64,000 nucleotides of DNA from the NCBI RefSeq assembly GCF_014529625.1, contig NZ_CP076039.1:3410001-3474000 (forward strand), given 5' to 3'. Each line of letters opens with the position of its first letter. Within the stretch, counting starts at the first letter, position 1. This document shows, piece by piece, positions 45,999 to 55,130 of the stretch. The notes beneath the pieces were generated by a model that was not told the DNA's origin, did no database searches, and saw only the letters and a list, made by a program, of their open reading frames with translations. The position numbers were made by a program, and so were the translations under genes. The stretch is from Candidatus Pelagisphaera phototrophica. Lineage in GTDB: Bacteria > Verrucomicrobiota > Verrucomicrobiia > Opitutales > Opitutaceae.

Positions 45999-47577
45999 AC
46001 ATCCCCTCGACCATCCACTGTGTCCGCTCCTTCACGAGGCGGTACACTCCGCCAGCCTTCAGTTCCACATCCCATTCCAGCCGGTTCCATCCTCCGGACT
46101 CCCACCATTGCCCCGAGTGGGCCCAAGGGCCTCGGCACTGGGCCACCATCCCGCCTGCCCGGGAACAGCGAAACCAAATGGGACGCCTTTCCCCTACCCT
46201 GACTTCCGCCTTCAACGGGGGACGAAAACGGCGCAGGACCAATCCGAACTGCGCTTTCGTCCCCAGTCCTTTCATCGGAGGCGTTGTCGTTGGCAAACGC
46301 TCGAGCGTCATTCCCTCAGGCCGCCCACTCAGTTCCAGGCTGGGCCGGCCCACATTGTCCGCCCCGACAATCCCCGCCACCTGAGCCAAGGTTTGGGTAA
46401 ACCGATGCGAATCTTTCAGGCTCGTTTCGAACAAGCCTAGCTGGCTTTCGTTTCGATCAATCGGATCGACTTTAAGACGGAGACCCACCACTGCCGAATC
46501 AGTATCCATTTTCTCCAGCCGAGTCGACAGCATCATGAACAATGCCTCCGAATCGCTAGTAGGGTCTGGGATTTTGAGCGATATCTCCATCGCTTCGATC
46601 CGCTCTCCATCCTCCAAACGAATATCCGCCAGCTCTAGCTTCAAGTGGATGGACTCGACCACCAGGGCGGATACCCGCAGTCGCAGACAAAGTTGATCCA
46701 GAAAACGGCGAATGAGAAACAGCAAGGGCTCCAGCGTATCGACTTCGTATTCGAATTCTAGCGACTCTTCGTAAACTTCGGGCAGTTCCGAAATTCGCAA
46801 TGGCCGCTCCTCCCGACCTGAAATCCGATCCCAGAAGGCCAAGCCCTCCGCGCCCAGTCGCTTGCCCACCTCCTCTCGAGACAGCTGGGCAAAGGCCCCC
46901 GCCCAATGAATCCCCCATTGATCCAAAATCGCCTCCAGCTCCTCCGAGGGTTCCACGGCCTCTATCGGAAGGGAGTTCAAGAATTCCTTTAACGAACGGT
47001 GAGGAAGACCGGTCCTTTCCGGCTCTGCGACCATCGCCGGCCACCCATCCTCCACCGCACCGGCTGACTGAGGACAGTCAGCCCTACCTTGTAAAGAGAG
47101 CTCCCCCACAACCGTAACACCCTTTGATTTGCGGGCGACGAATAAGGCGATATCTGGCGTGGCCCCAACTCCTATGCGTCCTCTCAAGCCAAGTCCCCTC
47201 AAAACAGATACGATTTCCTGACAAGAATCTACAAGCGTCTTCCAATTAACCCCGACCAGGCCAATCGAACACACCCCAGGATAGGTCTCCTCCACTCGAG
47301 GCGACAGCGAATAGGCGCAATCGAACAGGGCTCGCCCCGCCAAGGCTTCCGCTTTCTCCGAACAGTAGCGAACGACGACCTCCTCGCAGCGGGCGATCGC
47401 CTGTGGCAAGCTCAAGCCAGGAAGTGCCCCTGCCCTTTCCGCCGCTCGCGTACAGTCGATCACCAGTGGCTTAGCCAGCGATTCGTCCACCAGAACAACC
47501 GGCCTCCCCCGAAGCCCTTCTTCCAGCCGCAGGACCGCCTGCAAGGGAAAACGCGGAATATCAATCACCGTGTACAT
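45991..47577 (-). CDS. imuB: Y-family polymerase-like protein ImuB
   Basis: Non-catalytic Y-family relative that links ImuA and DnaE2 and binds the sliding clamp. The 528-residue protein begins YTVIDIPRFPLQAVLRLEE, with the fold but without the DxD/SxDE catalytic acids (VIDIPRF and VEETYPG instead). The GRIGVGATPDIALFVARKS segment is a helix-hairpin-helix-like stretch. The C-terminal 'little finger' and ImuB-C regions follow. A palindromic repeat of REP type is embedded in frame near residue 170. It starts 14 bases after imuA. Confidence 0.95.
   Translation of the reverse strand: MYTVIDIPRFPLQAVLRLEEGLRGRPVVLVDESLAKPLVIDCTRAAERAGALPGLSLPQAIARCEEVVVRYCSEKAEALAGRALFDCAYSLSPRVEETYPGVCSIGLVGVNWKTLVDSCQEIVSVLRGLGLRGRIGVGATPDIALFVARKSKGVTVVGELSLQGRADCPQSAGAVEDGWPAMVAEPERTGLPHRSLKEFLNSLPIEAVEPSEELEAILDQWGIHWAGAFAQLSREEVGKRLGAEGLAFWDRISGREERPLRISELPEVYEESLEFEYEVDTLEPLLFLIRRFLDQLCLRLRVSALVVESIHLKLELADIRLEDGERIEAMEISLKIPDPTSDSEALFMMLSTRLEKMDTDSAVVGLRLKVDPIDRNESQLGLFETSLKDSHRFTQTLAQVAGIVGADNVGRPSLELSGRPEGMTLERLPTTTPPMKGLGTKAQFGLVLRRFRPPLKAEVRVGERRPIWFRCSRAGGMVAQCRGPWAHSGQWWESGGWNRLEWDVELKAGGVYRLVKERTQWMVEGMYD
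47062..47083. repeat. REP-like palindrome inside imuB
   Basis: GGCTGACTG and CAGTCAGCC (9 bases each) enclose AGGA, within a CCCTACC-type flank. On the coding strand it adds about ten residues (GRADCPQSAG) without breaking the frame. Its flank matches the AGGTAGGG start of the repeat downstream of alaS. Confidence 0.7.
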
Positions 47578-47590
47578 GGTATCTTGCCTT

Positions 47591-48307
47591 TCATCCCGCT
47601 TGTATCAGTTGAGGGAAATCTCCCATTTCCTGTTTGCGAAGGCGGAGCACGTCGAACACGAGGCCCTTCGAGACATCGGCCAAATTCGCATCGCACTGTG
47701 CCACCGTCAGGCGCCCGGCTAGGGCTACCCGGATCTGGGCGCTCGGGATCATGGGACTCGGCGTGAAAACGACTAAAGTCCCCTCCCATCGGCCCACTAA
47801 TCGCTGTAGGCGATACCAGGCCGTCGAACGCGTCCGCTTCAAAGCCCACCCAGCGCAATCACGCAAATCCACAATCACCATTCCTAGGTTTTCGTCGCGC
47901 AGCAGTATATCCGCCGCCCGCAAAGCCTGCTCCACCGACCCACACCGCACCCACATAAGATGCTCGATCAAAGCAGGCGGCGCCGTTTGCGGGTCAAAGG
48001 CGTTCGCCCCATCGACCAACGCCGCAAAACGGCGTTCCTTACGAGCCCCTTCCAACAAGTGGAGGAGCACAGTTTGCCCGCCCGAACTTGGAGTGGAAGC
48101 GACGAACTCGCACAAAACGCCAGTCGACAGTCCTCCCCCCAAAGCCCGGTCGAAATGATCGATGCCAGTCCCTAAAGTGTCCCGATCAGTTCCAGCCGCC
48201 CAACGGACGCCTTCCCCTACGATTTCCCTAAGGCTAACTGGCTCCAGTTGAACTGCTCGAGCAAGCGCCACATGCCTAGAAAAGCGCCTCGATCCGAAAC
48301 CTGTCAA
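47591..48307 (-). CDS. imuA: RecA-like recombination mediator ImuA
   Basis: First gene of the mutagenesis cassette, about 238 residues. RecA-like fold: TLGTGIDHFDRALGGGL starts the core, then the degenerate P-loop STPSSGGQTVLLHLL. The second conserved part is LVVFTPSPMIPSAQIRVALAG. The frame as given starts at TTG (48307). GTG at 48271 is an alternative, and an ATG in another frame lies inside the operator palindrome. The real start is therefore uncertain. A 14-bp palindrome lies just upstream. Confidence 0.9.
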   Translation of the reverse strand: MTGFGSRRFSRHVALARAVQLEPVSLREIVGEGVRWAAGTDRDTLGTGIDHFDRALGGGLSTGVLCEFVASTPSSGGQTVLLHLLEGARKERRFAALVDGANAFDPQTAPPALIEHLMWVRCGSVEQALRAADILLRDENLGMVIVDLRDCAGWALKRTRSTAWYRLQRLVGRWEGTLVVFTPSPMIPSAQIRVALAGRLTVAQCDANLADVSKGLVFDVLRLRKQEMGDFPQLIQAG

Positions 48308-48315
48308 TCGTTTTG

Positions 48316-48329
48316 GTGTTCATGAACAC
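48316..48329. promoter_or_regulatory. Candidate LexA/SOS operator upstream of imuA
   Basis: GTGTTCATGAACAC is a perfect 14-bp palindrome 9 bases before the imuA TTG. The TGTTC/GAACA half-sites fit the reported Verrucomicrobia LexA motif (recalled as TGTTC-N4-GAACA), but the spacer here is 2 bases. imuA-imuB-dnaE2 is a classical SOS operon. Confidence 0.6.
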
Positions 48330-48331
48330 TA

Positions 48332-48758
48332 TTAATCTAACATTACTAAATCGAGTTCTTCGAAATTTCGAAAACCCTTGTCTAGAGTAACGAAGGAGTG
48401 CCCGCCTGCTAAGGCAAATCCAGCGAGATAGGCATCCGCCACACGCTCCGTCGCCTTACCGAAAGCCATGCTGAATTTGAGCCAAATTGCCTGCAAACCG
48501 CTCGGCTCATCAAGAAAGCATACGCTAGGCTCTTGAAGGAATCGCCCGTAGAACGTCCATGCCTCACACATTGTCAACGCGTTCCCTTGCATCACCACAT
48601 CCGAGGTGATTAGCCTGATCAAACCCAACTGAGCTACTCCGCATACGAGCAAGTTTGAGCCTCAGGAAGCAGATCGAACCAATGACAGACCTTGCGATGC
48701 GACTTGTGCTGAGTATCAGCTAAAGCCAACAGACATTAACGTCAGCAAGAACGCCCAT
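48332..48758 (-). pseudogene. VapC-type PIN toxin with two frameshifts
   Basis: PIN-domain toxin, normally a Mg-dependent ribonuclease of about 140 residues. The start is MGVLADVNVCWL, and one base added in the CTTTAG stretch (about 48719-48723) restores LLADTQHKSHRKVCHWFDLL. A second base near 48642-48652 joins TCSYAE to VAQLGLIRLITSD. The rest is intact: ERVADAYLAGFALAGGHSFVTLDKG. Start overlaps the antitoxin by 17 bases. Its end lies against the imuA palindrome. Confidence 0.8.
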
Positions 48759-48995
48759 ACCGCTTCGCGTCCTCAGCCATCAGCAGGGATTCAATCTCCT
48801 CATTGCTTAAATCGTAAGCCTTTCTCCCCCTTTGGGGAAGTTTCGGTAATCGGGAGGCGTCCGGCTTTTCCGCCGCTTCGCTCAGAACCTGCCTGAGCCC
48901 CTGCATAACCAACTCCCTAAAAGTCGATCCTCTCTCTGTCGCAGCCATTTTAGCCGAGCGGGCAATTCATCCGGTAATTCAATTGTCGTGTGCAT
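48742..48995 (-). pseudogene. VapB-type antitoxin with a frameshift
   Basis: Begins at MHTTIELPDELPARLK (ribbon-helix-helix-like start) in one frame. It continues in another with MAATERGSTFRELVMQGLRQ, then RRGRKAYDLSNEEIESLL-type toxin-binding tail, to a stop at 48742. One A lost from the AAAA run near 48946 explains the shift. With both members broken the pair is dead. Confidence 0.8.
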
Positions 48996-49138
48996 ATTAC
49001 ACATATATGCCCATAGTGTGCCTCTCAATCTTGAGATCCAAGACTCCTTATTATCATTAGGCTTGTCCGGCATGAGCTGCCTCAACTAAATTCCAACTAT
49101 TATAGTCAGTTTGTTCAAAATACAGCTGCAGCCAACCC

Positions 49139-50743
49139 ATGAGCAATTGGCAGACCAACCTAAGGCAGAAATCGTATAGCCAATCCTTTATCTGGAAGTC
49201 GGCTATCACTATTCTGCTGTGCGGGTTATCCATCGGGGCTCTGGTCGATTTGCTTACTGATTCAAAAGCAGGCCAGCTCCGCCAGCATATTGCCCTCGAA
49301 TTCTCGAATCCAAATTTTCCCTACTCGGACAACTCCCTCGTTAAAAGCAGCATCGCTCCGACCGCCTTGATTACCCAATTGGAAAACGAAGGCATTACGA
49401 TAGAGGAGTTCTTTATTATCGGGCCCTATCTTTACCCGTACTATCAAGGCGAATTGGCAAAGCGTATCGATGGACTATTGGGCGGTCAATTCGACACAGA
49501 GCTGGCATCGATGCTAGGAGACTATCTAGCCTCCTTTGCAGGCCCGGAAGATCCTCGGAGAGAAAATCTGGAATCGAAAGCCTCTCAGGAATTCCCACCG
49601 CGATACGCGAACCGACTTCTTGGAGAGATTGAAGCGCGAAATGGCTATTACCACAGAGCCTACCCCTACTTTAAGCGAGAAGGCCAATTCCCCGATGCCC
49701 GACAATCCCGCGAACGCGCTGTCAACATGCTGCTTCGCAATGACAAATTCGACGAGCTGCAAGCGCTTCTCAACGACCCAGCTTATGAGGAGCTCATCAG
49801 TTTCCGCGTTCGACTCGATATTGCCACCCACCAGAAGGATTGGCTGGAGGTCGCTAAGCTACTCCCCTTTGAGCGTTTCTCAAATTTCGATGTGCCGATG
49901 GCCATCATCGCAGGAATCACCGCGATTGTTTGGGCGGCCCTCCTGTTCCGACTCGGCCAGATAAGTCCTTGGCTAAGTCGAACCAGCTCCTTGTGCTTAC
50001 TCGCGCTTTTCGCTGGAGCGCTAAGCACGATCCCAACTGTTTTCCTTGTCATCGTCGAGGATACTTACGTTGGGTATCAGCCAGATGGAGACCTCATCCG
50101 GATGCTTGCTTTCTTCATCGGAGGAGTTGGTTTGAGAGAAGAGTTTTGCAAGCTGCTTTTCTTTCTGCCTTTTGCGATCTACTTCGCCAAACAAGGCGAA
50201 GAGCGCGACGCATTCATCGTTGCCAGCTTCGTAGGCCTTGGCTTCGCAGCGGAAGAGAATATTGGTTACTTTTCACAATCGCTCGCACTCGCAGCTCCAG
50301 GGCGGTTTCTGACCGCAAACTTCTTCCATATCGCTCTGACCGGGATGGGAGGGCTGTATCTTTGCCGAGCTTTACGGCGTTCGAACTACAACGATTTTTT
50401 CTACATCTTCGGGATCATGATCGTCGTGCACGGTCTCTACAACACTCTGCTATCCTTGCCTCAATCGGATGTCGGACCATTCTTCGCGATGACCGTCTTC
50501 ATCCTACTTTCAATGCACTATTTTCGAGAACTCTACTCGATGAGCGTGCGGACGGTTCCAACCTACAGTCTAAGCTTTCTCTTCGTATCGGGTCTCTGCC
50601 TGATTCTCTCCGGTCTCATCATTTTTCAAGCTTCCCAAATTGGCCTATCCACAGGACTTTTACTGATTACCCCAGAAGTGATTGGAAGCGTCGTAATCGT
50701 CTTCATGTTCTTTCGAGAATTCAACGAAGCCTTAGGGGCTTGA
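49139..50743 (+). CDS. PrsW-like intramembrane metalloprotease
   Basis: A 534-residue membrane protein. The N-terminal half (about 270 residues) is soluble and helical, likely on the outside. The C-terminal half has about eight helices with PrsW-type motifs: GLREEFCKLLFF (EExxK), GFAAEENIGY (EEN) and FFHIALTGM and VVHGLYN histidines. In Bacillus PrsW cleaves an anti-sigma factor, but the partner here is unknown. The soluble N-terminal domain is unusual for the family. Confidence 0.8.
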   Translation: MSNWQTNLRQKSYSQSFIWKSAITILLCGLSIGALVDLLTDSKAGQLRQHIALEFSNPNFPYSDNSLVKSSIAPTALITQLENEGITIEEFFIIGPYLYPYYQGELAKRIDGLLGGQFDTELASMLGDYLASFAGPEDPRRENLESKASQEFPPRYANRLLGEIEARNGYYHRAYPYFKREGQFPDARQSRERAVNMLLRNDKFDELQALLNDPAYEELISFRVRLDIATHQKDWLEVAKLLPFERFSNFDVPMAIIAGITAIVWAALLFRLGQISPWLSRTSSLCLLALFAGALSTIPTVFLVIVEDTYVGYQPDGDLIRMLAFFIGGVGLREEFCKLLFFLPFAIYFAKQGEERDAFIVASFVGLGFAAEENIGYFSQSLALAAPGRFLTANFFHIALTGMGGLYLCRALRRSNYNDFFYIFGIMIVVHGLYNTLLSLPQSDVGPFFAMTVFILLSMHYFRELYSMSVRTVPTYSLSFLFVSGLCLILSGLIIFQASQIGLSTGLLLITPEVIGSVVIVFMFFREFNEALGA

Positions 50744-50869
50744 GACGACTGACGACCCATTCGCAAGAATGCGAAAACGGACAGACTATGGATGGTGAGG
50801 TAACCACCTCTTTTTAAGGGATGACGACAACGTGTTTGGGGCAGCCCCAATGTTATCAGGACGCTGATT

Positions 50870-51317
50870 TCACCTGACACCTTCAATCACTACCCGCTTG
50901 TGGTCGCAGTGAAGACGAAAACGAGCGCCAAGCACTTCCAAGTACAGACTGACTCTGGCGTCTTCGTCATTGATGGTCTCAAAATGAATTAATCGAATCG
51001 GGTTGAAAGAACGAGTCAGCATATGCCGAATAGGCTCCGAGGCACGCTCAACAACTGGATTCTCCGGTGGAATATGAAAGATCACTGCTTTCCCTCTAAG
51101 CAGAACTTCTAAAATGAGCTCCTCTCCACGATAAGCAAGTCTCGTAGACGCCAGTCGTTTAGGAAGTTTGGCTTTCAATGCCTCTAGTCCCAGTCCGCAT
51201 AACGAAGCAGGATCGATGGCACTGAGCCAGTAGATCGCTTTTTTCCCGGGCTGTTGACAATATGGTCCAACAGCGCGGGTAAACTGTTGATAGCGGCATT
51301 ATAGGCAGGGTGGACCG
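50870..51317 (-). pseudogene. C-terminal remnant of an Lhr-like DEAD/DEAH helicase
   Basis: Reads AIYWLSAIDPASLCGLGLEA, then LPKRLASTRLAYRGEEL and RHMLTRSFNPIRLIHFETIN, all typical of the C-terminal region of large Lhr-like helicases (more than 1400 residues). The upstream end is in another frame (AAINSLPALLDHIVNSPGKK), so one base was lost in the poly-A at about 51240. The remnant ends exactly at a dispersed repeat at 51318, so the rest was removed or displaced. No motor domain remains. Confidence 0.7.
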
Positions 51318-51360
51318 GTCGAAGAGCCTGAGCCCAGTCGAAGGACCGAGACGGTCCTTC
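51318..51360. repeat. Dispersed repeat plus hairpin
   Basis: 51318-51346 is an inverted copy of the 11413-11441 element (GTCGAAG...AGTCGAAGGAC). Overlapping it, GAAGGACC (51340-51347) and GGTCCTTC (51353-51360) form an 8-bp hairpin. Confidence 0.6.
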
Positions 51361-51443
51361 CTACCAAGCCACAAGACTGGCAACGAAAGTCCCGCTTTGC
51401 ATAGGAGCGGATTTCCCAACCAAATTGAGACCGAAAAATAGCC

Positions 51444-52469
51444 CTAGCCAAAGAATAGCGACTCAGCCAAGGCATCATCCGGATTGAGCAAATGGATCGC
51501 AGCGTTCATAGCGTGGTCGTCTCCACTAATATTTGCCCTCAAGTGCGCCACTCCTGATTTGAAATCCAGCATGCATTCGGCGGAGCTGCCATTGCCGTAT
51601 GAAAATCTCAGCGTTGGAACAGACTGTGGATCGACAGATAAACTACAGGATACGCTTTCTGCTGGTTTGGTTTTATCGACGCAGTTTCCGCAATCCCCCA
51701 GAACACTTTGTATCCAATTACCTAAAGCGACCATTTCCGCTTCGTGATCCGCGGAGGTCACGATTTCAATCCTATTCAATCTATCCACGATGTCCTCTGC
51801 AGAAAATACACTGAAGAATTGCCCAATACTCTGTCTCGCTGAGAGTGTCCGGGCGAATGCCAAGTCATACACCTTTTCAGGCTCTGCGATATCCAGCATA
51901 TGCGGCTGATACGTCTCAGAGGCGGTATCGACCACGACACGATTTACGTTTTTGAAAAAAGACTGGTAGTCCGAGAGATTTTCCGGAGAATCGAATCGAT
52001 AGGGCCAGTAGTACGTTGGGAGGTCGCTTTCTAGGAATATGGAAATTTGATCCTCAAGATACTGTTTCTGCTTGAGGGTGTAACCAAATATGATCGCTTC
52101 ACAGCAACTCATATCCCCTTGACCTTCTCCAATGTAGCACTCCGAGAAAATCTTGCAGACAATCCCCTGCCCTGTAGCATTCTTATCGCGAGAGGGGCAC
52201 AGGGCAATGATTCGACAAGGGTACCGCCGGGAAAAACTAATTACTGACTGAAAGAGTTCCTCAGACTCCTCGGTGGAGGCTTCAAAACCAAAGTGAAGAA
52301 TGAAATTCATTCTGGATGCTCTGAACTCCGATGGAGCACGGCTTCCCTCCGAAGACGCAGGAGCATCCCACATATTTGAGAGTGAGACCAAGGCTTCGCC
52401 TACGGGAACCTCCAATCCCGGAAGACCCCGATAGATCTCGTTATGTTCTGTTGCTAGGCATTCAACCAT
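51444..52469 (-). CDS. opcA: Glucose-6-phosphate dehydrogenase assembly protein
   Basis: Partner of Zwf, best known from actinobacteria and cyanobacteria, where it promotes oligomerisation or activation of the dehydrogenase. The 341-residue protein has the TxxxNFILHF start of the family, the PCRIIALCPSRD segment and the conserved LPTYYWPYRFDSP motif. The C-terminal third is less conserved. It starts 13 bases after the zwf stop, so the two form an operon. Confidence 0.8.
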   Translation of the reverse strand: MVECLATEHNEIYRGLPGLEVPVGEALVSLSNMWDAPASSEGSRAPSEFRASRMNFILHFGFEASTEESEELFQSVISFSRRYPCRIIALCPSRDKNATGQGIVCKIFSECYIGEGQGDMSCCEAIIFGYTLKQKQYLEDQISIFLESDLPTYYWPYRFDSPENLSDYQSFFKNVNRVVVDTASETYQPHMLDIAEPEKVYDLAFARTLSARQSIGQFFSVFSAEDIVDRLNRIEIVTSADHEAEMVALGNWIQSVLGDCGNCVDKTKPAESVSCSLSVDPQSVPTLRFSYGNGSSAECMLDFKSGVAHLRANISGDDHAMNAAIHLLNPDDALAESLFFG

Positions 52470-52481
52470 ATATCAAACCGG

Positions 52482-54023
52482 TTAAGGCCTCCGCCATTCA
52501 TGCGTATTATCCCAAGGAAGTCGGTCCGCTGCCAGCGGTCCCCAGGATCCTGATACATAATTTTCCATGCCCCTCTGACCTTCACTAGCCCAAAAATCAT
52601 GCAGGGGAGTAATTAGATTCCAAGACGCTTCTGTTTCATCACCCCGAATAAACAACGTTCCATCGCCGAGCATAGCATCTAGTACTAGTCTTTCGTACGC
52701 CTCTGGCGTGTTGGAACCAAAAGTCGCACTATATTTGAAGTGCATCTTAACGGGCTGAGTGCGAGTCTGCAATCCTGGTATTTTCGCGTTCAACAAAACG
52801 GTTGAACCTTCATCTGGCTGAATTTGAAACACGAGGGAATTGGCTGCCAAATTAAACATTTCGTTTTCGCTGAACAGCGTTGATGGCGGGCGCTTGAACT
52901 GTATCGATATTTCCGTGACTCTACGAGGCATCCGTTTTCCAGACCGCAAATAAAAGGGGACCCCTTCCCATCGCCAATTGCTAATATTCAACCGCAACGC
53001 CGCATAAGTTTCAGTTTCCGAATCAGCCGAAACGCCCTCCTCTTGACGGTACCCTTGGACCTTCGCTCCATCGACAAGGCCTTCTTTGTATTGGGCTCGA
53101 ACAACGTCGCTGTGAGCATAGTCCAGGTTGAGCGGCTTGATCGCCTTCAGCAGTTTCACCTTTTCATCACGAATCGCTTCCGGATCCAGTGAGACGGGGG
53201 GCTCCATAGCGGTCAGGGCAAGGAGCTGCATGGTGTGATTCTGGATCATGTCCCGTGTAGCCCCGCTCTGCTCGTAATACCCGCCTCGCGTTCCGACACC
53301 CAGTGATTCGGATACCGTGATTTGCACATTATCCACATACTGGCGATTCCAGAGGGGCTCAAAAATCGAATTTGCAAAACGCTGTACCAGCAAGTCTTGT
53401 ACTGTTTCCTTACCTAAGTAGTGGTCTATTCGATACACCTGTCGCTCCTGAAGCACGCCTTGGATCACCTTATTCAAATGTCGAGCCGACTCAAGGTCCT
53501 TGCCAAATGGCTTTTCGATCACCACCTTGGTATGACTGCCCGAGTCCTGGTACCGGGTCGCCAAACCACTGGCCCCAAGGTTAACAATAATCGGTTCGAA
53601 GACCGATGGGGGTGTCGATATGTAAATGACGCTTTGGGCCTCACGACCCATTTCTTTCTCGATGGACTCAATCTTCGCTTCAAGAGCCTTGAACGCGTCG
53701 AGTTCATCATAGCCGCCACTACAATAGTAAGTGTTATCCTCGATCCGTTTCCAAATTTCTTCGTTCAGCGATCGGCGCGAGAACTCTTTAATCGAATCGT
53801 GGGCTAGCTTACGAAACTCTTCATCCGGAATAGGTTTACGGCCGTAGCCAATAAGCGAGAATTCGGGTGGAAGGAGATTGTCCACCGCAAGATTGTAAAT
53901 AGCGGGTACGAGTTTTCGCGCGCACAAGTCTCCAGAAGCGCCAAAAATGGTGATGATCGTGGGCTGTGCTCCTCTGTGCTTACTGAGACCTTTCAAAAAG
54001 GGATGGCGCGAATCTTGTGACAT
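52482..54023 (-). CDS. zwf: Glucose-6-phosphate 1-dehydrogenase
   Basis: First step of the oxidative pentose phosphate pathway. The 513-residue protein has the NADP-binding IITIFGASGDLCARKLVPA. The active site RIDHYLGKE near residue 200 carries the catalytic histidine and lysine. KPFGKDLESA precedes it. The LMLDAML-type segment ERLVLDAMLGDGTLF lies near the end. It is followed by opcA. Confidence 0.97.
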   Translation of the reverse strand: MSQDSRHPFLKGLSKHRGAQPTIITIFGASGDLCARKLVPAIYNLAVDNLLPPEFSLIGYGRKPIPDEEFRKLAHDSIKEFSRRSLNEEIWKRIEDNTYYCSGGYDELDAFKALEAKIESIEKEMGREAQSVIYISTPPSVFEPIIVNLGASGLATRYQDSGSHTKVVIEKPFGKDLESARHLNKVIQGVLQERQVYRIDHYLGKETVQDLLVQRFANSIFEPLWNRQYVDNVQITVSESLGVGTRGGYYEQSGATRDMIQNHTMQLLALTAMEPPVSLDPEAIRDEKVKLLKAIKPLNLDYAHSDVVRAQYKEGLVDGAKVQGYRQEEGVSADSETETYAALRLNISNWRWEGVPFYLRSGKRMPRRVTEISIQFKRPPSTLFSENEMFNLAANSLVFQIQPDEGSTVLLNAKIPGLQTRTQPVKMHFKYSATFGSNTPEAYERLVLDAMLGDGTLFIRGDETEASWNLITPLHDFWASEGQRGMENYVSGSWGPLAADRLPWDNTHEWRRP

Positions 54024-54145
54024 AGAGAATCAGTGGTAGTCAGTTGATGTGGGAAGGCCGAAACTGTCCCGTCCACAGAATCTTGTAAAGCCGATAGACA
54101 CCGTTCTTTGCATTGCTCCAATGAAGAAGCGAATAGTGGATCGCG

Positions 54146-54589
54146 CTAGTGACCTCTTCCGGCTTCCTTGCCAAAAAGAACCGCGTTTTCAAAATGCCGG
54201 GTCGCCAGAATCTCTCCCTCTTCATGTTCAATTTCAACCACATCGAGACGGAAGGAACTCGGATGAGGCTTGAGCTTCGCAATGTAAGCGCAGCACACAC
54301 GATTTAAGGCCTTTCTTTTGCGTGCGTCAATAGAGTCAAAGCCGCCGACCAGTGCCCCGGTCCGACGCGTTCGTGTTTCAACAAACACAAGAATCTCATC
54401 ATCCTTACAAATGAGATCAATCTCGTCCTTGCCCGCTCGCCAATTGCGGGCTAGTATCTTGAATCCTTTTGCTCTGAGGAAACGCTCCGATTCTTGCTCG
54501 CCCCTCCTTCCGATCGATGACTTTGAGGTGCGATCCTCCACAGCAAAAAATTGTCTCAACCACGATATCACTAACCAAGATTGATTCAT
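54146..54589 (-). CDS. yraN: YraN/UPF0102 family nuclease-like protein
   Basis: Small PD-(D/E)XK-like protein, 147 residues from the MNQSW methionine (54589); an upstream methionine at 54640 adds 17 residues without homology. The core GRRGEQESERFLRAKGF and the acidic motif DEIDLICKDDEILVFVETRTR (with Arg in the usual lysine position, as in some other YraN proteins) are present. Often linked to Holliday-junction processing, but its activity is not established. Confidence 0.85.
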   Translation of the reverse strand: MNQSWLVISWLRQFFAVEDRTSKSSIGRRGEQESERFLRAKGFKILARNWRAGKDEIDLICKDDEILVFVETRTRRTGALVGGFDSIDARKRKALNRVCCAYIAKLKPHPSSFRLDVVEIEHEEGEILATRHFENAVLFGKEAGRGH

Positions 54590-54708
54590 TGAGCCTCTCG
54601 CATCAAGATTACAAATATCCTCCTTCCATACGCTATCCAAAAAAGGCCCAAAAACTTTGGCTGTTTAAAGACGCTGTCGGTTTGACTAAACAGAAAAAGA
54701 TTTCTTTC

Positions 54709-54885
54709 ATGAACGAAACAAAAGCCAACGACCCTGCATTCAGCATCTCAATACTACGGGTTTTGAGTTTCTTGTATAAAATCACCGAAGCCAAGCCTAC
54801 GCTCACGCCTTCGGATTCATGGGCAACCGATAAGATGCGGCCGACGCTTATTAAGATACTTTTAGAAAATATATTGTATCCATAG
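54709..54885 (+). CDS. Possible short protein
   Basis: A 58-codon frame from ATG 54709 (SISILRVLSFLYKITEA), of ordinary composition but with no family or good ribosome binding site. Supported only weakly. Confidence 0.25.
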   Translation: MNETKANDPAFSISILRVLSFLYKITEAKPTLTPSDSWATDKMRPTLIKILLENILYP

Positions 54886-54886
54886 T

Positions 54887-55093
54887 TCAATTAAAGTTCC
54901 TGGATCATTTCTATGCCGTTTTGCTTGGCTCCCTTTAGTCACTCCCCGAACTATCCTCATCACAATAGCGGGTTACCCGCTCTTTTTCAACAGCGGTCCT
55001 TTCCGACTAAATGCGAAAACCATCATGACCGCTTTGCTTTTAGGATTCAGCATTCTACTCGTGCTCGTCATCAGCGGTCGGGCCTCCACCTAG
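54887..55093 (+). pseudogene. Membrane protein fragment without a start
   Basis: A frame without a start codon that reads like the end of a membrane protein: ILITIAGYPLFF, then TIMTALLLGFSILLVLVISG, ending RAST and TAG. It looks like a remnant. No family was recognised. Confidence 0.4.
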
Positions 55094-55130
55094 TCAAAAG
55101 ATCCCTACAAATGCATCGATAAATAATCAT

